Positions 1 through 5,353 of a stretch of 5,353 bases of DNA are shown piece by piece. Source of the stretch: Acidobacteriota bacterium (GTDB taxonomy: Bacteria > Acidobacteriota > Terriglobia > Terriglobales > Acidobacteriaceae); NCBI GenBank assembly GCA_021782675.1, contig JAJXUS010000186.1, positions 1-5,353 on the forward strand, in the 5' to 3' direction. The stretch's first letter is position 1. The number at the start of each line of letters is the position of its first letter. The position numbers and the translations under genes were made by a program. The notes beneath the pieces were generated by a model. The model saw only the letters and a list, made by a program, of their open reading frames with translations, did no database searches and was not told where the DNA came from.

Positions 1-771
1 CAGCAGGGTGAGCATGTTGTCGATCATGGGATAGCCGGCGTGCATGACCTGGACGCGCAGCTTGGGGTGCCGCGCCAGCACCTCTTCCAGCAGCAGCGGA
101 TCGCCGAGCGAGCCGCGGAACTTGGGCATGGTGAGATTCGCCCGCCCGGAACCGCCGGTGCCCATGTGAATCGCCACCGGAATGTCCAGCTTCTCCGCCA
201 GCGCGAAGTACTGATCCAGCGCCGGATCGCTGGGCGAGTAGCCTCGCGACTGCAGACCCACCTCTCCCATCACCTTGTATTTCCCCGTCGCAAAGTCCGC
301 CTCAACCTCCGCGATAGGCCGAATCGGCTGGTCACGGCTTCCCGTAAAGCTTGTTCCCGGAATGATCCGCCCCGGGGCCGCCTCTTCATACTTTGGAATG
401 CTCTCCGCGTTGCCAAACACCACCGCCGTCACATTCAGCCGCTTCATGTCCGCGGCTACCGCCTTCAGGTATTCGCCGGGAGGAATGGGCATGATGGGAT
501 TGGAGCAAGGCACCTTGACCCATCCGTTGGCAGATTCCTTGCTGTCGGGATCGGAGGCGGCGAAGCCGGGCTCATTCGGGCACATCGGCTGCGCCCCCGG
601 CTGCGCGCCCATGGCGCCATGGAAATGCACATCGATAATGGGCGGCTGCGGCCCTTCATAGTTTTGCGCCGCCGCCCCGGATACAAACAGCAGCGCCACC
701 GCGGCTGCGAGCATGCCGGTTCTGAAGTTGTGTTGCCGCCGGGCGCGGCTTGCGATTGGAGTGTCCTGCAT
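1..771 (-). CDS. Exported amidohydrolase-family metal-dependent hydrolase (3' end cut by window edge)
   Basis: The 257 visible residues look like the N-terminal two thirds or so of an amidohydrolase-2 type TIM-barrel hydrolase. A basic N-terminus (SRARRQ, residues 8-13) is followed by a hydrophobic stretch (about 19-34) and GAAAQ, a good Sec signal-peptidase I site with cleavage after Ala35. RR is present but the rest of a Tat motif is not. The mature protein begins with the metal-binding HxH strand IIDVHFHG (His49, His51). It continues with GEVGLQ (Glu170), IHMGTGG (His202) and MHAGYP (His244), the usual order of ligands and active-site residues in this superfamily; the catalytic Asp would lie past the edge. 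The substrate cannot be told. ATG at 771 is chosen because AAGGTGG lies 4 nt upstream. The gene is separated from norB by a terminator and has its own upstream region, so it is probably an independent unit. Family assignment is confident, function is not. Confidence 0.85.
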   Translation of the reverse strand, partial: MQDTPIASRARRQHNFRTGMLAAAVALLFVSGAAAQNYEGPQPPIIDVHFHGAMGAQPGAQPMCPNEPGFAASDPDSKESANGWVKVPCSNPIMPIPPGEYLKAVAADMKRLNVTAVVFGNAESIPKYEEAAPGRIIPGTSFTGSRDQPIRPIAEVEADFATGKYKVMGEVGLQSRGYSPSDPALDQYFALAEKLDIPVAIHMGTGGSGRANLTMPKFRGSLGDPLLLEEVLARHPKLRVQVMHAGYPMIDNMLTLL

Positions 772-775
772 AATG

Positions 776-783
776 CCACCTTT
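776..783 (-). promoter_or_regulatory. Ribosome-binding site of the amidohydrolase
   Basis: The minus strand reads AAAGGTGG, one mismatch from the AAGGAGG anti-Shine-Dalgarno complement, with a 4-nt spacer to the ATG at 771. This decides the start in favour of the longer form that includes the signal peptide, rather than Met20 inside it. Confidence 0.7.
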
Positions 784-812
784 CTATATTTGGATCCAAC
801 ATTCGTGCGCAG

Positions 813-826
813 ACTGTATATACAGT
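813..826. promoter_or_regulatory. Perfect 14-bp palindrome, probable operator upstream of the amidohydrolase
   Basis: ACTGTATATACAGT is a perfect inverted repeat that ends 41 bp before the amidohydrolase start. Its core GTATATAC fits the GT-N-TA-N-AC operator pattern reported for HutC-type GntR regulators. It resembles a LexA box (CTGT...ACAG) but is shorter: 4 bp lie between the half-sites, where the proteobacterial box has 8. The TATACA inside it could also serve as a -10 element, although no convincing -35 sits 17 nt upstream. The palindrome is seen directly; the operator role and the regulator family are inference. Confidence 0.45.
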
Positions 827-1008
827 TCTTCGCGGTGCACGCTGACTTGCTGCGTGAGATTTGTTGATGCTAGATGGCCAAAGCATACTACCAGTAGCCT
901 GAAAGTTGCGCGCAGCGAAAGCCTGGCCGATCTTTGTTGACCCGCATAGGCACGCACATCATGCCTTGCTCAAACGCCCGCTTCTCCCAGAGAGAATATG
1001 CTTGGCGC

Positions 1009-1043
1009 AAAAAAAATGCCCCGCCGGATTTCTCCGGCGGGGC
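1009..1043 (-). terminator. Intrinsic (Rho-independent) terminator of norB
   Basis: On the minus strand a perfect 11-bp GC-rich stem, GCCCCGCCGGA pairing with TCCGGCGGGGC, is capped by a GAAA (GNRA-type) tetraloop. It is followed, after a single A, by eight Ts. It begins 18 nt after the norB stop codon. Orientation and position fit termination of norB and insulation of the downstream amidohydrolase gene. On the plus strand the stem is not followed by a T tract, so it is directional. Confidence 0.93.
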
Positions 1044-1061
1044 GTCGTTGCAAGCAATCCA

Positions 1062-3347
1062 CTAATCTCCAGCCATCGCCAGTTCCTTTTCCTTCCGGGT
1101 CCGCGAGCCACGCACGAGTTCTTCCTTCTCGTACGAGTGCCCGGTCAGCAGGCCAAGCACAAACCAGCCCAGAATCGCGGCTCCGGCCGCGAACAGCACA
1201 TCGCCCGGAACCCGCGCCCAGCGCAGCGCCTGCATGATCGGCGTCTGCATGAACTCCGCCGACCGCGCATACCATGTTCCGTACTGGATCGAGGCCATGG
1301 CCTGCAGAATCCCGATCGGGAACATGCTCAGCACCACCATAAACACCAGGCCGATGTTGATCAGCCAGAAGGAGAGCTTCAACGCGCCCTCCTTCCACGT
1401 GCGCGACGGCTGCAGCACGCGCAGGCAGAACAGCGTCAGCCCCAGCCCCAGCATGCCGTACACCCCGAAGAGCGCGGTGTGGCCGTGCACGGGCGTGAGG
1501 TTCAGGCCCTGCATGTAGTAGAGCGCCACCGGCGGATTGATGAGGAAACCGAACAATCCCGCGCCCACCCGGTTCCAGAAAGCCACCGCCACGAAGAAGT
1601 AGATGGGCCACTTGTAGTTGGCGATCCACGAAGCCTTCTCCGTCGGCCGTGCCAGCCGCATGTTCTCCCATGCCTCGTAGCCGATCAGCGTCAGCGGCAC
1701 CACTTCCAGGGCGCTGAAGATGGCGCCCAGCGCGATCACCGCCGGGCCCGAGCCGGCGAAGTAGAGGTGGTGGAAGGTCCCGATAATGCCGCCCGACAAA
1801 AAGATCGTGGTCGAGAACAGCACCGAGCGGGTCGCGCTGCGAATCTCAATGAGCTTCAGCCGCGTGAACAGGAAGGCGATCACCACCGTCGCAAAGACCT
1901 CGAAGAAGCCTTCTACCCAGAGGTGAACCACCCACCAGCGCCAGTACTCTGCGGTTACCAGGTTGCTGCGCTGCCCATACATCAACCCGGCCGCGTAGAA
2001 CAGCGGAATCGCGATCGACGAGATGAGGAATAGCGACAGCAGAGCGCGGTCTTCGCTCTTCTTCATCAGCGCCGGCTTGAGGGCCCGCACCATCAGGAAC
2101 AGCCACAGCACCAGCCCGATGAAGAGCAGGATCTGCCAGAAGCGGCCCAGGTCCACGTATTCAAAGCCCTGCGAGCCAAACCAGAACCACAGGTTGCCCA
2201 GCTTCTGCTCAATGCCCATCCACTCGCCGGCCAGCGATCCGCCCACCACCAGCACCAGCGCAACAAACAGCACATTCACGCCCAGCCGCTGAAACTTCGG
2301 CTCTTTGCCGCTCACCGCCGGAGCTACGTACAGCCCCGTCGCCAGCCACGAGGTCGCAATCCAGAAGATCGCCAGTTGCAGATGCCAGGTGCGCGTAATC
2401 GCGTACGGCAGAACCTTGTCCAGATGCAATCCGTAGAATCCGCCGCCCTCCACGCCATAGTGCGCTGTGAGGACACCCATCAAAATCTGCAGGCCCCACA
2501 GCGCCACCACCACCAGAAAGTACTTGATGGTCGCCTTCTGCGATGGCGTCGGCTTGGCACCCAGAAAAGGATCGCGCTCCGGATATGGCCCGTGAATCTC
2601 AAGCCGCTCACGCGACTGGTACCACCACACCAGCCCGCCAATGCCCGCCAGCAGGCCCACTACGCTGACAATGCTCCAAAGAATCGCGCCCGGCGTGGCG
2701 TTGTTGGCCACCAGCGGCTCATGGGGCCAGTTATTGGTGTAGCTCACATTCGAGCCCGGACGGTTAGTTGTTGTTGCCCACGCGCTCCACCAGAAGAACG
2801 CCGCCATCTGCTTCTGCTTGGCCGCATCCGCCAGCGCGCCCGCGGGAATCGCGTACTCCGCGCGTCCCTTCGCAAAGACGTCCGCATAGTAGGCGGCGAG
2901 TTGCTCGAAGGCCGCCGCGCGATCCTCGTCCAGGGTCAGGCGGTTGCTCGCCGCGTCGTAGGTGTTGGTGCGTTCCTCGCGGATCAGCCGCGCCTTGAGC
3001 ACAGCTTGCTGGTCCGCGTCGAGAGCCGCAAAGTTGGCTGCGCCGTCGCGCTGCGCCCAGCGGTCCAGCAGGATGTTCGCCTCGCGGTGCAGCCAGTCGG
3101 CGCTCCAGTCCGGCGCAACGTAGGCGCCATGGCCCCACACCGTGCCGATCTCCTGGCCTCCGATCGACTGCCATACGCCCTGGCCGTCCGTGATAGTGCT
3201 ACCGCTGAACAAAAGCTGCCCGTTGCTGGCGTAGACGTTGGGCAGCGGCGGGGCCTCGCTGATCATCTTCCGGCCTACCCCGCCCAGAACGGCGAACGAC
3301 CCGATCAGGACGACGGTAAGTGCGATCCAATATTTTCTGTAACTCAT
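1062..3347 (-). CDS. norB: Quinol-dependent nitric oxide reductase (qNOR), single-subunit NorB
   Basis: This gene encodes 761 residues, the usual qNOR length (about 750-770). The enzyme sits in the inner membrane and reduces 2 NO to N2O with quinol electrons. A first membrane helix (about 7-26) leads to a periplasmic cytochrome-c-like region (about 27-215) with no cysteine and no CxxCH, as expected for the quinol type, which lacks heme c. About 13 further helices follow. His322 (TWHLQLAIFW) and His623 (VHGHTALFG) fit the heme b ligands, and His621 the heme b3 ligand. His475, His526 and His527 (FHHLYF), with Glu479 in HLWVEGFFEVF, fit the non-heme FeB site, and Glu483 is the second conserved glutamate. 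The spacing from His475 to the HH pair (51 residues) agrees with what I recall for structurally studied qNOR. The tail is charged and cytoplasmic. ATG at 3347 is chosen because GAGGTA lies 7 nt upstream; the frame is open further upstream but that extension lacks a membrane-protein character. The gene is complete and apparently intact. Confidence 0.97.
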   Translation of the reverse strand: MSYRKYWIALTVVLIGSFAVLGGVGRKMISEAPPLPNVYASNGQLLFSGSTITDGQGVWQSIGGQEIGTVWGHGAYVAPDWSADWLHREANILLDRWAQRDGAANFAALDADQQAVLKARLIREERTNTYDAASNRLTLDEDRAAAFEQLAAYYADVFAKGRAEYAIPAGALADAAKQKQMAAFFWWSAWATTTNRPGSNVSYTNNWPHEPLVANNATPGAILWSIVSVVGLLAGIGGLVWWYQSRERLEIHGPYPERDPFLGAKPTPSQKATIKYFLVVVALWGLQILMGVLTAHYGVEGGGFYGLHLDKVLPYAITRTWHLQLAIFWIATSWLATGLYVAPAVSGKEPKFQRLGVNVLFVALVLVVGGSLAGEWMGIEQKLGNLWFWFGSQGFEYVDLGRFWQILLFIGLVLWLFLMVRALKPALMKKSEDRALLSLFLISSIAIPLFYAAGLMYGQRSNLVTAEYWRWWVVHLWVEGFFEVFATVVIAFLFTRLKLIEIRSATRSVLFSTTIFLSGGIIGTFHHLYFAGSGPAVIALGAIFSALEVVPLTLIGYEAWENMRLARPTEKASWIANYKWPIYFFVAVAFWNRVGAGLFGFLINPPVALYYMQGLNLTPVHGHTALFGVYGMLGLGLTLFCLRVLQPSRTWKEGALKLSFWLINIGLVFMVVLSMFPIGILQAMASIQYGTWYARSAEFMQTPIMQALRWARVPGDVLFAAGAAILGWFVLGLLTGHSYEKEELVRGSRTRKEKELAMAGD

Positions 3348-3354
3348 GATTTCG

Positions 3355-3360
3355 TACCTC
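3355..3360 (-). promoter_or_regulatory. Ribosome-binding site of norB
   Basis: The minus strand reads GAGGTA, 7 nt before the ATG at 3347. It selects this start over an upstream in-frame ATG at 3506, which would add 53 non-conserved residues in front of the first membrane helix. Confidence 0.7.
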
Positions 3361-3506
3361 AATGAAATGCGATCTGCTGCTGTCTGTGACAGTAAGTGGA
3401 GCGCTTCGAACACGCAGGAACTTAAGTCACTCCCGCCGGAAAATTGCCCTTGTGCCGTGATGTGCTTGTGCTGCGAACGGGGAATGGGATTGGGGATGCT
3501 TTCCAT

Positions 3507-3512
3507 AACCTA
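3507..3512 (-). promoter_or_regulatory. Possible -10 element of the norB promoter
   Basis: The minus strand reads TAGGTT, keeping the T, A and final T that matter most in TATAAT. With an A start point at about 3500, the palindrome centred at 3541.5 would sit at -41.5, the standard position for a class-II CRP/FNR activator. The 5' leader would then be about 153 nt. There is no good -35 hexamer, as is usual for such promoters. The start point was chosen to fit, so this is a model only. Confidence 0.3.
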
Positions 3513-3533
3513 CTGGCGCATGCGGAGGCGCAC

Positions 3534-3549
3534 AGTGATTCAAATCACT
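3534..3549. promoter_or_regulatory. CRP/FNR-family palindrome in the norB upstream region
   Basis: AGTGATTCAAATCACT is a 16-bp inverted repeat with two perfect 7-bp arms around a 2-bp centre. Its core GTGAT-N4-ATCAC has the geometry of CRP/FNR-family sites: FNR and NNR/DNR boxes are TTGAT-N4-ATCAA, and CRP boxes are TGTGA-N6-TCACA. It lies 67 bp past the end of the NnrS-like gene and about 190 bp before the norB ATG. Members of this regulator family (NNR, DNR, FNR) commonly activate NO-reductase genes. The symmetry is seen directly; which regulator binds is inference. Confidence 0.6.
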
Positions 3550-3615
3550 CGCATCAGCAACTAAAAAGAAGGTGGAGGAATGGGCGCGAGGCGCGTCTGC
3601 GCCACCACAGTTGGC

Positions 3616-4965
3616 TCAGCCCTGGTTCTCCGCAAACGCCGACTGTCCGCCCAACACCGTCAGTCCCATGTTCAGCGCGAACACCAGCACCGCGCTCAAC
3701 TCCAGCATTCCCGAGACCGGCAGCGTCTTCCACGCCAGCGAAGCGATGCCCTCGTAGGCCAGTGGCTCCGAGCCCACGCGCAGCGTGCAGCCCACCTGCA
3801 GCAACACCAGGCTCAGCAGCATCAGCCGCTTGCTGAAGAGCGCCCGCACTCCGGAAAAGTGCGGCAGAATGCGCGGCCCGATGGTGAACACCATGTTGGC
3901 CGCAAAGCCCACCGTTAGCGCGTGCCGCGACGCGCCCCAGATGCCGCCATGCTGGTCGGCCACCGCGGCCCATACGCCCAGCGCCGCTGCGATCGCCAGC
4001 CACAGATACGAGAGCCGCGCGAAAACCGGAAAGCTGGGGTGAATCCCCTGCACCTTGGCTTTGCCGTGCGGACGTTCCAGCAGATGTAGCGCCGGCGCAA
4101 TCGCCACCGCGCTTACCAGCAGCAGAATGGTTGCAGCCAGCGCAAATCCGGCCAGCCCGGCAAGCACGCCCGCAACCGCCAAACTAACCGCCGTCCGCAT
4201 CAGCCGCTCATGGGGCTTCGGGATCGCCAAAAACGAGGGCAGCCAGCGCGCCGAGAATCCCCAAACGAACGGGGTCAGAAATCCCCATGCCAGCAGAACC
4301 AGGTAGCGCTGATCCAGCCCATGGGGAAACGCAGGCGCAGTGCCGGCAATGGCCAGCCGGATGCACTCTACCAGGTTGAAGAAGACGGCCACGGTCAGCC
4401 CCGCCGTTCCCACCAGCACCGTGCTCATCCACAGCTCAATGCCGCGCCGCGGCGCGCTCTTCTCGCCGTTCCCGGGAAGTTTGTGTTGCGAAGCCGCCAT
4501 CAGGAACAGTTGAATCGCACCCAACTCCATGGCCCCCGACACCGGCAGCAGAATACGCCAGTGCCATCCGTAGATACTTGCCGCCCAGCGTAGCCCTACC
4601 CCCACCGTCCATAGCAGAAAGCAGGCGAGCGGCAGGCGAATCACGGAGCGGTCCTTGATCGTTGGCTGCGAGTAGAAGCCGATGCCCAGCACAAAGCTGC
4701 CGATCCAGCCGAAGACCTGCGCGTGACCGTGGCCCTGGATCCAGGCCGGAGAGAGTGCCCCAAGTCCATGATGCGTGGCAATCGCCATCAGGTTCGAAAA
4801 GCCGAGCAGCGTGCCCGGCAGCGCCATGTAAAACAGTCCGGCAGCGATCCAGGCCCGCAGCATCAGGCTCTTGTGCCGCTCCCGCGTCAAGATGGATCCC
4901 ATCGTGGAATCCGCGGATCCGTTCTCTGCAATTTGTGTATCGAAGGGAATTGCGTGGGCGTTCAT
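3616..4965 (-). CDS. nnrS: NnrS-like polytopic membrane protein (449 aa)
   Basis: A short soluble N-terminus (about 1-35) is followed by roughly 12 hydrophobic helices to the C-terminus. Two histidine motifs resemble the NnrS family (PF05940): GHGHAQVFGW (79-88) in an early helix, and RHALTVGFAANMVF (347-360) followed by GPRILPHFSG in a late one. NnrS proteins are heme- and copper-containing membrane proteins linked to resistance to nitrosative stress; their exact activity is unsettled. ATG at 4965 is chosen because AGGAGG lies 5 nt upstream. It overlaps the stop of the RIC remnant as ATGA, so translation was probably coupled. The frame itself stays open upstream to the window edge, but the Shine-Dalgarno site and the overlap argue against a longer protein. 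The gap to norB is 268 bp with no strong terminator, so partial read-through into norB is possible. The NO context supports the assignment; a related heme-copper-oxidase-like membrane family is the alternative. Confidence 0.75.
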   Translation of the reverse strand: MNAHAIPFDTQIAENGSADSTMGSILTRERHKSLMLRAWIAAGLFYMALPGTLLGFSNLMAIATHHGLGALSPAWIQGHGHAQVFGWIGSFVLGIGFYSQPTIKDRSVIRLPLACFLLWTVGVGLRWAASIYGWHWRILLPVSGAMELGAIQLFLMAASQHKLPGNGEKSAPRRGIELWMSTVLVGTAGLTVAVFFNLVECIRLAIAGTAPAFPHGLDQRYLVLLAWGFLTPFVWGFSARWLPSFLAIPKPHERLMRTAVSLAVAGVLAGLAGFALAATILLLVSAVAIAPALHLLERPHGKAKVQGIHPSFPVFARLSYLWLAIAAALGVWAAVADQHGGIWGASRHALTVGFAANMVFTIGPRILPHFSGVRALFSKRLMLLSLVLLQVGCTLRVGSEPLAYEGIASLAWKTLPVSGMLELSAVLVFALNMGLTVLGGQSAFAENQG

Positions 4966-5156
4966 GCCTGCCTCCTGGCCAGCAGTTGGCCTTCGAGCGC
5001 AAGCGCCCGGGGAAAGAGAATGGTTTCTTCCAGGTAAAGGTGCTGGCGCAGGTCGCGCTGGAACTCGCGCAGCCCGGCGAAGAAGGCCTGCCGCGTCGCG
5101 CAAGTGCTCTTTGCCGGCGTCAACAAGCTCGTCCGGGAAATACAGCCGGGAAGCAT
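4962..5156 (-). pseudogene. C-terminal remnant of an iron-sulfur-cluster repair di-iron protein (RIC/YtfE/ScdA)
   Basis: From an ATG at 5156 this frame encodes 64 residues. Residues 12-55, from LLTPAKSTCATRQ to QHLYLEETILFPRALALE, match the last helix of RIC hemerythrin-like proteins. They include the final HxxxE di-iron ligand pair (HLYLE) and the LFPRAL signature. An intact RIC has about 220-240 residues with an N-terminal DUF542/ScdA_N domain (CCGG motif) and three earlier ligand-bearing helices; none of these is visible here. The frame meets TAG at 5171, no Shine-Dalgarno precedes the ATG, and similarity fades upstream of about 5123. A single frameshift does not rescue it, because the open adjacent frame shows no RIC motifs. 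The best reading is a 5'-truncated gene that once formed an operon with the NnrS-like gene (ATGA overlap at 4962-4965). A short expressed peptide is possible but could not bind a di-iron centre alone. Confidence 0.65.
4971..4976 (-). promoter_or_regulatory. Strong Shine-Dalgarno of the NnrS-like gene
   Basis: The minus strand reads a perfect AGGAGG, 5 nt before the ATG at 4965. It lies inside the last codons of the RIC remnant. Its presence means the NnrS-like protein can be made whether or not the upstream fragment is translated. Confidence 0.8.
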
Positions 5157-5352
5157 CGCCGCCGCAAGCTAATATTTGCTGATGTTGACTGCCACTGACG
5201 TGCCGTTGAATCAGGTACGGTTGGCGTGGGGCAGTCGCATCACAAACACGAGTTTCGCACACCGAACAATACGCGCCATCTCTGTCAAAGTTGATGTTTT
5301 CTGGTAACGCAACTTCCTGTGCTTCGATATGAAGCTTCGAGCAACAGTGCCG
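5124..5352 (-). other. Unassigned open frame with cysteine clusters, continuing past the right edge
   Basis: One minus-strand frame is free of stops from the window edge onward and is in the same frame as the NnrS-like gene. Its first residues include RHCC, then about 27 residues later YCSVCETRVC, a spacing that could suit a small zinc-binding knuckle pair. It continues through ACGGDASRLYFPDELVDAG, where it begins to overlap the RIC remnant. I recognise no family. Local GC is about 50% (5161-5340), far below the 75% of 5041-5100, and codon choice is mixed, so it could be the 3' part of a gene that lost its own stop, or simply non-coding leader sequence. Confidence that it is coding is low. 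Confidence 0.25.
5167..5180. promoter_or_regulatory. Near-perfect AT-rich palindrome just upstream of the RIC remnant
   Basis: AGCTAATATTTGCT is symmetric except for one base pair on each side of the AATATT core. It lies 11 bp before the first ATG of the RIC remnant, in the low-GC stretch. It could be an operator or part of a promoter for the RIC/NnrS unit, but no matching -35 is seen and such a short imperfect palindrome can arise by chance. Confidence 0.2.
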
Positions 5353-5353
5353 T

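Noticed and set aside
813..826. LexA (SOS) box reading of the palindrome
   Set aside because: A proteobacterial LexA box has 8 bp between CTGT and ACAG; here there are 4. The downstream gene is also not a DNA-damage gene.
40..867. Plus-strand open frame of 275 codons
   Set aside because: It is antisense to the amidohydrolase, has a low-complexity Arg/His-rich translation, and extends through the probable operator; no family resemblance.
885..893. Extended -10 TGGTAGTAT on the minus strand as a promoter of the amidohydrolase
   Set aside because: It matches TGN plus four of six -10 bases, but no -35 is present and such matches are frequent by chance. It would give a leader of over 100 nt with the palindrome downstream.
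906..2033. Plus-strand open frame of 375 codons, and a similar one at 2376-3365 (329 codons)
   Set aside because: Both lie antisense to norB, whose protein is unmistakable. Their translations are rich in Arg, His and Gln with no domain pattern, typical of shadows in GC-rich coding DNA.
3348..3506. N-terminal extension of NorB from an upstream ATG at 3506
   Set aside because: The extra 53 residues have no membrane or family character and would cover the leader. The ATG at 3347 has a ribosome-binding site and starts right before the conserved first helix.
3590..3603. Hairpin GGCGC-GTCT-GCGCC just after the NnrS-like stop, as a terminator
   Set aside because: The stem is only 5 bp and is not directly followed by a T tract; the nearest T run on the minus strand is about 20 nt further on. 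It is too weak to call.
4966..5262. N-terminal extension of the NnrS-like protein from a GTG at 5262
   Set aside because: The extension overlaps the RIC remnant out of frame and reads as Arg/Pro/Ala-rich over 4980-5100, whereas ATG 4965 has a perfect AGGAGG at 5 nt and the ATGA overlap.
5321..5340. Short repeats GCTTCGA (twice, 13 bp apart) and the palindrome GAAGCTTC
   Set aside because: They are very short, occur once, and have no associated gene boundary in view; chance is a sufficient explanation.

Overview
The window carries a small nitric-oxide (NO) detoxification locus followed by a separate hydrolase gene. All recognisable genes read on the minus strand, so transcription runs from the right edge to the left. 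The DNA is GC-rich with strongly GC-biased codons. The single-subunit quinol-type NO reductase, the NnrS-like membrane protein and the secreted amidohydrolase would suit a soil bacterium such as an acidobacterium (Terriglobia-like). That placement is an inference from gene flavour, because there is no rRNA or other phylogenetic marker here.

Layout, right to left. Positions 5353-5124 are an unassigned stretch of lower GC (about 50% by hand count over 5161-5340, against 75% over 5041-5100). One minus-strand frame is open to the window edge and holds two cysteine clusters, but no family is recognised. Positions 5156-4962 encode only the last helix of an iron-sulfur-cluster repair di-iron protein (RIC/YtfE/ScdA), apparently a 5'-truncated remnant. 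Its stop overlaps the start of the next gene in an ATGA. Positions 4965-3616 encode a 449-residue polytopic NnrS-like protein. A 268-bp gap (3615-3348) follows, with a 16-bp CRP/FNR-type palindrome placed where a class-II activator site could drive the next gene. Positions 3347-1062 encode a complete 761-residue quinol-dependent NO reductase with all heme and non-heme iron ligands, closed by a strong intrinsic terminator (1043-1009). After a further gap with a perfect 14-bp palindrome (813-826), an exported amidohydrolase starts at 771 and runs off the left edge.

How they fit together: NorB reduces NO to N2O with quinol electrons. NnrS proteins are associated with tolerance of nitrosative stress, and RIC proteins repair nitrosylated or oxidised Fe-S clusters. 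The three are commonly regulated together by NO-sensing regulators. No nitrite or N2O reductase is visible here, so the locus looks protective rather than part of full denitrification. The amidohydrolase lies beyond the terminator, has its own ribosome-binding site, and is probably unrelated in function.

I saw no tRNA, rRNA, CRISPR array, insertion sequence or phage element. The long plus-strand open frames are antisense shadows of the minus-strand genes.
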